NCBI RefSeq assembly: GCF_036320965.1
Contig: NC_092270.1
Span: 21,202,440-21,266,439, forward strand
Reading direction: 5' to 3'
DNA from: Panulirus ornatus
Taxonomy: Eukaryota > Arthropoda > Malacostraca > Decapoda > Palinuridae
DNA length: 64,000 nucleotides
Under the pieces are notes generated by a model. It searched no databases and had not been told where the DNA came from. It saw only the letters and a list, made by a program, of their open reading frames with translations. Position 1 is the first letter of the stretch; the number at the start of each line of letters is the position of its first letter. The translations under genes and the position numbers were made by a program. This document shows, piece by piece, positions 54,908 to 64,000 of the stretch.

Positions 54908-55877
54908 ATCCCTCACGACAGCATCGCCCCAGCGCAGGATGGATACCAGCACCTATCCCCCCCTCACTGTCCAGCACTATCCCTCAGCCCGTCCAGCATA
55001 GGATCAGTCGAGCAAGCACCCCCTTTGCATGTCACCTAAGGACGACCAGTTCAGCTGCGTGTGGTGAGCAGCAGCGACACCAAAACACACGCAAGATGTC
55101 GCAAAATGTCGCTCGTAAAAATTCGTCGTAGACTTAAAAGACATCTGGGCTTCCTGCCCCGACTCACGTGTGTTCCTTCTCCTCTTCTTCCTCCTCCTCC
55201 TCCTCCTCCTCTTCCTCTTCTTCCTCTTCCTCTTCTTCCTCTTCCTCCTCCTTACCCACCACACCACAAGGGCCACTAAAAGAGTTGTAGAAAATGGACT
55301 GTAAAACATCACATGGGTCCCTCTTACACCACCAAATAAAGTCACTAAACCCACTGGTGTCCCCCTGGCTCTCTCCCAGCCATCATCTGTAACCTCGTCC
55401 AGCAGTTGTGGGGGATGAAGCTCTTACACCATCCCCGCCACCCTCATTTCCTGCCAATATAGATCCCTCGTCCCCAAGTTACAGCCCGACACCACAACCA
55501 CATCGAGCCAATCGCAGCTGACCACGAGAACAGCCTCGTCCCAGCCACTTGTCGTGAAGCATCACTGTGCTCCCAGGCCCCACTGTGATTGATACAGAGG
55601 CTGTCTACATTCAGTCCATCTCCCAGTATATAACGTCTATATTGTGTATATAATTTTTGCTCTATATTTTCAGTCTTTTGGCCACAGTTATCTTCATAAA
55701 TCATTTATCATTATCCTTATTATTATTAGGTTGTATTCACTTAGTTCCTTGGGCCCCATGTCGAAAAACTTTCGTCAACATTTTGTCTGATTCTCACCAT
55801 CGACGAGGGGGAAGCTCACCTAGGCCTCTGTGGGCCTCTGGTCGCCAGGCCTGCATCAGGTGCACGGCTCTGTGTGT
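54834..55877 (+). repeat. Direct duplication, left copy
   Basis: This matches 62952-64000 almost base for base (offset about 8,123 bp), and the match runs off the window end. It contains a (TCC)n/(TTCC)n tract at about 55170-55255. Short minus-strand frames are present in both copies, but I recognise no protein and cannot support a gene. Confidence 0.95.
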
Positions 55878-56299
55878 CAGGAAACGCCACAGGGAGGTGA
55901 AGGAGCGAGTGGGGCGAAGGACGGACCGATATGCCACCTCCTTCTCTGAGTGTACATGACGTTTGTGTCGCGAGATCTGCCCTGGGTAGCTCCGTTTATG
56001 AGCCAAGCGACGCTCGTTGTAGGAATTCACACTCGTACTAAGACAAGACATTAATGAGGCAAGACCAGGACTCTGGCAGCGGACCAGTACACACAGGGTT
56101 CGATCCTCTGGAAGGATGAGGAAGAGAATCCTTCGATGGACATAAGGTTATCTGGGTGTGAGGGAAGGGGATGCGTGGCCGAGGATACCATGGTTGAGGG
56201 CACCACTGGCGTGTTGCAGGGTTAATCGGTTTCCTTGATGGCTTGTCGGAAGGACTGGACTCCTGCATGATTGTCGGAGGTGCCAAGCTCGAGGGGGAA

Positions 56300-56830
56300 A
56301 TCACCGAGGGAGTGCACAGACTGACAAGGGGACCTAGGCAAAGTCCAAAGTCGGCCCGGCACACGGTTGTTGATGATATGCCACCCAAGTGAATGTAGAA
56401 TACTGGAGATAAGACACTGGAAGGAGACCTGGATGGGACTATTATCTTGTAGGAAGTGAGATGTAGGAATTTGTGACTGTGAGGAGAGGGACCTTGGAGC
56501 GGGGGGCTGAAGTTGGCCCTTGACCCATCCCTAGCGTCCCTTCCTTAGGAGAACAGCGAGGCGCATGAACTACGTACAGGTACGTAGATGATGAGATGTT
56601 CTTCAAGGTGTTCACGCCCTTACAGACGGCACAGACGTGGGATATGCTTCTCAGGGTCGGTCGCTGTCTCCAAAGAAGCAGATAGAGCTAATAGAGAAGG
56701 TCCAGAGGAGGACAACAAAGATGGTGCAAGATAAAGGGCCGAATTACAGGGAATGTTTAGGGGTATTGAATTTGTCCACCATGGAAGAGAGAAGAGTGAG
56801 GTGTGACTTGTTGACAGACTCGAAGTGATC
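56300..56830 (+). mobile_element. CR1-like LINE remnants
   Basis: At 56312-56345 a TDKGTxAKSK-like piece resembles the LQGDRGKFQS segment at 44390. At 56660-56760, SPKKQIELIEKVQRRTTKMV followed by a YRECLGVLNLSTMEERRVR segment is typical of the C-terminal part of CR1-like reverse transcriptases, and parallels 44845-44985. The catalytic part is absent. Confidence 0.65.
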
Positions 56831-56854
56831 CGTGTATCAGTTGTGGATTACACG

Positions 56855-58085
56855 AGTTGTGTCCTCGCCCTGATCTCCCCTGAAGTGTGTGTGTCCTCGC
56901 CCTGATCTCCCCTGAGGTTTGTGTCCTCGCCCTGATCTCCCCTGAGGTATGTGTCCTCGCCCTGATCTCCCCTGAGGTGTGTGTCCTCGCCCTGATCTCC
57001 CCTGAGGTGTGTCCTCGCCCTGATCTCCCCTGAGGTATGTGTCCTCGCCCTGATCTCCCCTGAGGTGTGTGTGTGTCCTCGCCCTGATCTCCCCTGAGGT
57101 TTGTGTCCTCGCCCTGATCTCCCCTGAGGTGTGTGTCCTCGCCCTGATCTCCCCTGTGATATGTGTCCTCGCCCTGATCTCCCCTGAGGTGTGTGTCCTC
57201 GCCCTGATCTCCCCTGAGGTGTGTGTCCTCGCCCTGATCTCCCCTGAGGTGTGTTTGTCCTCGCCCTGGTCTCCTCTGAGGTGTGTGTCCTCGCCCTGGT
57301 CTCCCCTGAGGTGTGTGTCCTCGCCCTGATCTGCCCTGGGGTGTGTGTCCTCGCCCTGATCTGCCCTGAGGTGTGTGTCCTCGCCCTGATCTGCCCTGAG
57401 GTGTGTGTCCTCGCCCTGATCTGCCCTGGGGTGTGTGTCCTCGCCCTGATCTCCCCTGAGGTGTGTCTTCGCCCTGATCTGCCCTGAGGTGTGTGTCCTC
57501 GCCCTGATCTGCCCTGAGGTGTGTGTCCTCGCCCTGATCTGCCCTGGGGTGTGTGTCCTCGCCCTGATCTCCCCTGAGGTGTGTCTTCGCCCTGATCTCC
57601 CCTGAGGAGTGTGTCCTCGCCCTGATCTCCCTTGAGGTATGTGTCCTCGCCCTGATCTCCCCTGAGGAGTGTGTCCTCGCCCTGATCTCCCCTGAGGTAT
57701 GTGTCCTCGCCCTGATCTCCCCTGAGGTGTGTGTCCTCGCCCTGATCTCCCCTGAGGAGTGTGTCCTCGCCCTGATCTCCCCTGAGGTATGTGTCCTCGC
57801 CCTGATCTCCCCTGAGGTGTGTGTCCTCGCCCTGATCTGCCCTGAGGTGTGTGTCCTCGCCCTGATCTCCCCTGAGGTATGTGTCCTCGCCCTGATCTGC
57901 CCTGAGGTGTGTGTCCTCGCCCTGATCTCCCCTGAGGTGTGTGTCTCCTCGCCCTGATCTCCCCTGAGGTGTGTGTCCTCGCCCTGATCTGCCCTGAGGT
58001 GTGTGTCCTCGCCCTGATCTGCCCTGGGGTGTGTGTCCTCGCCCTGATCTCCCCTGAGGTGTGTGTCCTCGCCCTGATCTGCCCT
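56855..58085. repeat. 30-bp tandem repeat (GTCCTCGCCCTGATCTCCCC), 1.2 kb
   Basis: About 42 units of GTGTGTGTCCTCGCCCTGATCTCCCCTGAG and near variants (ATGTGT, CTGCCC, TGGGGT), mostly 28-32 bp. Blocks of the same variant order repeat in the right half. Confidence 0.97.
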
Positions 58086-58484
58086 TAATTCTAATAGGAA
58101 GTTAAGCCCTAACTCAGACGTCCCTCACTTGCCACCCAGAGACATGGGAGGGAGTGGGCCCTTCCCACCTGGCCTCGTCTGCCGGCCTCGAGTGGTCTGT
58201 CGCCCTGACCTGTGACCTGCCCTGGCGACCTGAGGTCTACCTAACCCCCGTCATGCGAGCAGGTCACCATGCAGGTCGCCATGCAGGTCGCCACGCAGGC
58301 GTGGGAGAGGGCGCTGGCACTCGGGTCATAATGGGACAGATGTGACGGTGGGTGGGTGGGTGGGTGGGTGGATGGGCTGCAGTCAGCTGCTGGGTTAGGT
58401 GTGATGATGGGGGGGGGGGCGGGGGAAGGGGGGGGCACCAGCGTCATTGGTCACCCCCCACCCTCATGTCCTGTGCTGGTTGCT

Positions 58485-58610
58485 TACACACACAAAACAC
58501 ACACCACACCCCCACACACACACACCCCCTCAAAAACACACACACACCCCACACACACACACACCACACAACACACACCCCACACACCCCACACACCCAC
58601 TCATACCTAA
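58485..58610. repeat. CA-rich simple sequence
   Basis: (CA)n with CCC interruptions. 58085-58480 holds a short GTGG(GTGG)n run and a G-run but no gene. Confidence 0.9.
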
Positions 58611-58659
58611 CACAAAACAAAAACCAGCCCCCACAACCGGCCATCATGACCTGGCCACA

Positions 58660-59990
58660 CCAAATTTTATATACAAATTCCCCCCCCCCCCCCAGAACCC
58701 ACCCCCCCCCCCCCCCAACCCAGATCCATTGAAACCCCCCCCTCCCACAAAACAAAAAACCACAAACTTTTTTCAACCAAGCCAAATTTTTTTAACCCAC
58801 ACATACAGACCCCTCCCTTTCCCTGGGTTTTAGAAAACCGTGTTGAAACCTTCCCCCAAAAACTAAGGAATGAACCCGGCTTGGGGAGGATTTCCAAAAT
58901 TGAACCGGCTTTTTTGGGGGGAGAAGATAAACTGTGGAAGGGGGACCCCGTTGGGGGGGGACCCCCCCCCCCAAGGAAGGACCCCCCCCCCCTGTTGGAC
59001 CCCCCCCCCCCGAATGGAATGCCCAAACCCCCCCCCCCCCCGGGGGGAAAAACCCCCCAAACCCAACGAAAGTAACGTAAGGTAAGGGATAAAGTGGGGG
59101 GTTGGATTTAAAAGTAAGGGGTTCCGGACCCCCCGGGGGGGAAGCCTCCCAAAAACCTGGGGGATTCGAAAAAAACCCAACCCAGCTGTGGGGGAAAGCC
59201 CCAAAAATGTGGTAAAGGGGGGTGTGGGGGTGGTTGTGGTGGTGAGGCTTGGGGGGGGATTCCAAAAATCAAGGAAGTGGTTTAATTTTTCCAAACCCCC
59301 CTTGGGGGGGAAACCTTTTTCCCCCTCTTTCCCCCCTTTCCTCCCCTCTTGGTTTTTTTTTGAAAACCCGTGTGGGGGGTAGAAGAAACCCCCCCAAAAA
59401 CCAACCCGCGTTGAAATTCCCAAAAGTAAGGTAAGGTTCCGACCCCGCTGTGGGGGGAGAAGACCTCCCAAAACCCTCGTAATAAGGTAAACGGGGGGAA
59501 AAAAAGGGAAGGTAAGGTGCCGACCCAGCTGTTTGGGGGGAAGACCCCCCAAACCATCGGGAAGGGAAGGTGCCAGACCCAGCTTTTGGGGGGGAGAAGA
59601 ACCCCCCAAACCCCTCGTAAGGTAAGGTTTCCAGACCCCGCTGGGGGGTAGAAGACCTCCCAAACATCGTTAAAGGGAAAGGTGCCAGACCCAGCCCGTG
59701 GGGGTAGAAAACCTCCCAAACCCTCGGGGAAGGTAAGGTGCCGACCCAAACTGTGGGGGTAGAAGACCTTTCCCCAAAAACCAAGGGAAGGTGGAAGGGG
59801 GGTTAAAACCCCCAAAAGGGAAAAGGGGCCAGACCCAGCCCGTGGGGGTAGAAGACCCCAAACCTTTGTAAATAAAGGGGAACCCCCGGGGGGGGTTAAA
59901 ATGTAAGGTAAGGTGCCAGACCCAGTTTTGGGGGTAGAAGACCTCCCCAAACCCTCGTAAGGGAAGGTTTCCAGGGGCCCAGCCCGTGGG
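58660..59990. other. Probable low-accuracy consensus sequence (inflated homopolymers)
   Basis: The stretch is full of C, G, A and T runs of 5-14 bases and truncated words. From about 59420 rightward it is recognisable as degraded units of the array at 59990-62945: GACCCCGCTGTGGGGGGAGA and GACCTCCCAAACC, with runs lengthened or shortened. Accuracy improves steadily to the right. This looks like unpolished long-read sequence rather than biology, and open frames here should be ignored. Confidence 0.7.
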
Positions 59991-62945
59991 GGGAGAAGAC
60001 CTCCCAAACCATCGTTAAGGGAAGGTAAGGGTGCCAGGGCCCAGCTGTGGGGGTAGAAGACCTCCCAAACCCCTCGTAAGGTAAGGTAAAAAGCCAGACC
60101 CGCTGTGGGGGTAGAAGACCTCCCAAACATCGTAAAGGTAAGGTGCCCCGACCCAGCTGTGGGGGTAGAAGACCTCCCAAACCATCGTAAAGTATACGTA
60201 AGGTAAGGTAGGTGCCAGACCCAGCTGTGGGGGTAGAAGACCTCCAAACCATCGTAAGGTAAGGTAAGGTGCCAGACCCAGCTGTGGGGGTAGAAGACCT
60301 CCCAAACCATCGTAAAGTATACGTAAGGTAAGGTAAGTGCCAGACCCAGCTGTGGGGGTAGAAGACCTCCAAACCATCGTAAGGTATACGTAAGGTAAGG
60401 TAAGGTGCCAGACCCAGCTGTTAGGGCAGAAGACCTCCCAAACATCGTAAGGTAAGGTAAGTGCCAGACCCAGCTGTGGGGGTAGAAGACCTCCCAAACC
60501 ATCGTAAGGTAAGGTAAGGTGCCAGACCCAGCTGTGGGGGTAGAAGACCTCCAAACCATCGTAAGGTAAGGTGCCAGACCCAGCTGTGGGGGTAGAAGAC
60601 CTCCAAACCATCGTAAGGTAAGGTAAGGTGCCAGACCCAGCTGTGGGGGTAGAAGACCTCCCAAACATCGTAAGGTAAGGTAAGGTGCCAGACCCAGCTG
60701 TGGGGGTAGAAGGACCTCCCAAACCATCGTAAGGTATACGTAAGGTAAGGTAGGTGCCAGACCCAGCTGTGGGGGTAGAAGACCTCCAAACCATCGTAAG
60801 GTATACGTAAGGTAAGGTAGGTGCCAGACCCAGCTGTGGGGGTAGAAGACCTCCAAACCATCGTAAGGTAAGGTAAGTGCCAGACCCAGCTGTGGGGGTA
60901 GAAGACCTCCCAAACATCGTAAGGTAAGGTAAGGTGCCAGACCCAGCTGTGGGGGTAGAAGACCTCCAAACCATCGTAAGGTATACGTAAGGTAAGGTAG
61001 GTGCCAGACCCAGCTGTGGGGGTAGAAGACCTCCAAACCATCGTAAGGTAAGGTGCCAGACCCAGCTGTGGGGGTAGAAGACCTCCAAACCATCGTAAGT
61101 AAGGTGCCAGACCCAGCTGTGGGGGTAGAAGGACCTCCCAAACCATCGTAAGGTATACGTAAGGTAAGGTAGGTGCCAGACCCAGCTGTGGGGGTAGAAG
61201 ACCTCCAAACCATCGTAAAGTATACGTAAGGTAAGGTAAGTGCCAGACCCAGCTGTGGGGGTAGAAGACCTCCAAACCATCGTAAGGTAAGGTAAGGTGC
61301 CAGACCCAGCTGTGGGGGTAGAAGACCTCCCAAACCATCGTAAGGTAAGGTAAGTGCCAGACCCAGCTGTGGGGGTAGAAGACCTCCAAACCATCGTAAG
61401 GTAAGGTAAGGTGCCAGACCCAGCTGTGGGGGTAGAAGACCTCCCAAACCATCGTAAGGTATACGTAAGGTAAGGTAAGTGCCAGACCCAGCTGTGGGGG
61501 TAGAAGACCTCCCAAACATCGTAAGGTAAGGTAGGTGCCAGACCCAGCTGTGGGGGTAGAAGACCTCCCAAACCATCGTAAAGTATACGTAAGGTAAGGT
61601 AAGTGCCAGACCCAGCTGTGGGGGTAGAAGACCTCCAAACCATCGTAAGTAAGGTGCCAGACCCAGCTGTGGGGGTAGAAGACCTCCCAAACATCGTAAG
61701 GTAAGGTGCCAGACCCAGCTGTGGGGGTAGAAGACCTCCCAAACCATCGTAAGGTATACGTAAGGTAAGGTAAGTGCCAGACCCAGCTGTGGGGGTAGAA
61801 GACCTCCAAACCATCGTAAGTAAGGTGCCAGACCCAGCTGTGGGGGTAGAAGACCTCCAAACCATCGTAAGGTAAGGTAGGTGCCAGACCCAGCTGTGGG
61901 GGTAGAAGACCTCCAAACCATCGTAAGGTATACGTAAGGTAAGGTAGGTGCCAGACCCAGCTGTGGGGGTAGAAGACCTCCCAAACATCGTAAGGTAAGG
62001 TGCCAGACCCAGCTGTGGGGGTAGAAGACCTCCCAAACCATCGTAAGGTATACGTAAGGTAAGGTAGGTGCCAGACCCAGCTGTGGGGGTAGAAGACCTC
62101 CAAACCATCGTAAGGTATACGTAAGGTAAGGTAGGTGCCAGACCCAGCTGTGGGGGTAGAAGACCTCCAAACCATCGTAAGGTATACGTAAGGTAAGGTA
62201 AGGTGCCAGACCCAGCTGTGGGGGTAGAAGACCTCCAAACCATCGTAAGGTAAGGTAAGGTGCCAGACCCAGCTGTGGGGGTAGAAGACCTCCAAACCAT
62301 CGTAAGGTATACGTAAGGTAAGGTAAGGTGCCAGACCCAGCTGTGGGGGTAGAAGACCTCCAAACCATCGTAAGGTAAGGTAAGGTGCCAGACCCAGCTG
62401 TGGGGGTAGAAGACCTCCAAACCATCGTAAGGTATACGTAAGGTAAGGTAGGTGCCAGACCCAGCTGTGGGGGTAGAAGACCTCCAAACCATCGTAAGGT
62501 AAGGTAAGGTGCCAGACCCAGCTGTGGGGGTAGAAGACCTCCAAACCATCGTAAGGTATACGTAAGGTAAGGTAAGGTGCCAGACCCAGCTGTGGGGGTA
62601 GAAGACCTCCAAACCATCGTAAGGTATACGTAAGGTAAGGTAGGTGCCAGACCCAGCTGTGGGGGTAGAAGACCTCCAAACCATCGTAAGGTATACGTAA
62701 GGTAAGGTAGGTGCCAGACCCAGCTGTGGGGGTAGAAGACCTCCAAACCATCGTAAGGTAAGGTAGGTGCCAGACCCAGCTGTGGGGGTAGAAGACCTCC
62801 AAACCATCGTAAGGTATACGTAAGGTAAGGTAAGTGCCAGACCCAGCTGTGGGGGTAGAAGACCTCCAAACCATCGTAAGGTATACGTAAGGTAGGGTTA
62901 GGTCTCAGACCCAGCTGTGGGGGTAGAAGACCTCCCAAACCATCG
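59990..62945. repeat. ~57/70-bp tandem repeat (GCCAGACCCAGCTGTGGGGG), ~3 kb
   Basis: About 47 units of GTGCCAGACCCAGCTGTGGG, GGTAGAAGACCTCCAAACCA, TCGTAAGGTAAGGTAAG. About half carry an extra TATACGTAAGGTAAG, and some have CTCCCAAAC. Length variation comes from a hypervariable (GTAAG)n-like 3' part. Minus-strand frames of 800-1250 codons result from stop-poor units and are not a gene. Confidence 0.97.
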
Positions 62946-62951
62946 TAAAGT

Positions 62952-64000
62952 ATATGTTTATGATAACACAGTTCGAAGAGAGATAAGGTGAGATAACATG
63001 TGTTATGATAACCCAGTTCGAAGAGAGATAACATCCCTCGCGACAGCATCGCCCCAGCCCAGGACTGATACCAGCACCTATCTCCCCCTCCTCACTGTCC
63101 AGCACTATCCCTCAGCCCGTCCAGCATAGGATCAGTCCAGCAAGCACCCCCTTTGCATGTCACCTAAGGACGACCAGTTCAGCTGCGTGTGGTGAGCAGC
63201 AGCGACACCAAAACACACGCAAGATGTCGCAAAATGTCGCTCGTAAAAATTCGTCGTAGACTTAAAAGACATCTGGGCTTCCTGCCCCGACTCACGTGTG
63301 TTCCTTCTCCTCTTCTTCCTCCTCCTCCTCCTCCTCTTCCTCTTCTTCCTCTTCCTCTTCTTCCTCTTCCTCCTCCTTACCCACCACACCACAAGGGCCA
63401 CTAAAAGAGTTGTAAGAAATGGACTGTAAAACATCACATGGGTCCCTCTTACACCACCAAATAAAGTCACTAAACCCACTGGTGTCCCCCTGGCTCTCCC
63501 AGCCATCATCTGTAACCTCGTCCAGCAGTTGTGGGGGATGAAGCTCTTACACCATCCCCGCCACCCTCATTTCCTGCCAATATAGATCCCTCGTCCCCAA
63601 GTTACAGCCCGACACCACAACCACATCGAGCCCATCGCAGCTGACCACGAGAACAGCCTCGTCCCAGCCACTTGTCGTGAAGCATCACTGTGCTCCCAGG
63701 CCCCACTGTGATTGATACAGAGGCTGTCTACATTCAGTCCACTTCCCAGTATATAAAGTCTATATTGTGTATATAATTTTTGCTCTATATTTTCAGTCTT
63801 TTGGCCACAGTTATCTTCATAAATCATTTATCATTATCATTATTATTATTAGGTTGTATTTACTTAGTTCCCTGGGCCCCATGTCGAAAAACTTTCGTCA
63901 ACATTTTGTCTGATTCTCACCATCGACGAGGGGGAAGCTCACCTAGGCCTCTGTGGGCCTCTGGTCGCCAGGCCTGCATCAGGTGCACGGCTCTGTGTGT
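62952..64000 (+). repeat. Direct duplication, right copy (runs off the window)
   Basis: Near-identical to 54834-55877, including the TCC/TTCC tract and all flanking unique sequence, with scattered single-base differences and small indels. The true right boundary lies beyond the window. Confidence 0.95.

Noticed and set aside
56065..56125. tRNA-like B-box (GGTTCGATCC) in CACACAGGGTTCGATCCTCTGG
   Set aside because: No matching A-box at the right distance and no acceptor stem or cloverleaf could be drawn.
59282..63049. Minus-strand open frames of 800-1255 codons
   Set aside because: They follow the 57/70-bp tandem array and the homopolymer-damaged region. Three frames are open at once, the translations are the same few words repeated, and the longest frame depends on run-length errors.

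Overview
The window is nuclear DNA of an arthropod, most likely a decapod crustacean. Three things support this. There is a multi-exon alpha-tubulin gene with GT-AG introns. There is a ~550 bp block of the arthropod telomere motif (TTAGG)n. Scattered poly(A)- or (TA)n-tailed retroposon ends carry the core GCTACCTCGCTAACGCGGGA, which I associate from memory with decapod genomes. Bacterial features (operons, Shine-Dalgarno sites, CRISPR) are absent.

Only two genes are well supported. (1) Alpha-tubulin, + strand, exons at 9565-18003. Eight coding exons give residues 2-451 of a 451-residue protein with no indels against the family. The initiator ATG must lie on a separate upstream exon that I could not place. 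(2) A secreted, extremely acidic, Glu/Pro/Ser-rich protein on the - strand. A signal-peptide exon (30817-30605) splices in phase 0 to a 4.2 kb exon (29137-24929), giving about 1473 residues. Its function is not recognised; the sequence shows a signal peptide, in-frame acidic repeats and few cysteines.

The rest is repeats. Layout: 1-7.4 kb AT-rich DNA with tandem repeats and a GC-rich island near 1.5-1.75 kb; 7.4-8.6 kb a decayed copy of a multicopy metazoan ORF family; 9.5-18.2 kb tubulin, with decayed reverse-transcriptase fragments in three introns; 18.2-24.9 kb minisatellites and a palindromic (TA)n-flanked element; 24.9-30.8 kb the acidic-protein gene; 31-33.1 kb minisatellites, including a 30-bp array with higher-order structure; 33.5-35.0 kb a decayed Jockey-like LINE; 37.15-39.7 kb a 21-bp satellite array; 40.3-42 kb nested retroposons including a LINE 3' half with a clean ORF; 44-45.25 kb a decayed CR1-like LINE; 45.3-53 kb many minisatellites; 53.3-54.35 kb LINE ends abutting (TTAGG)n; 54.8-64 kb a direct duplication with ~8.12 kb offset enclosing two large tandem arrays. 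Part of this last region (about 58.66-60.0 kb) looks like poor consensus sequence, with inflated homopolymers.

Many long open frames in the window are tandem arrays with few stops and are not annotated as genes. No tRNA, rRNA or other RNA gene could be supported.
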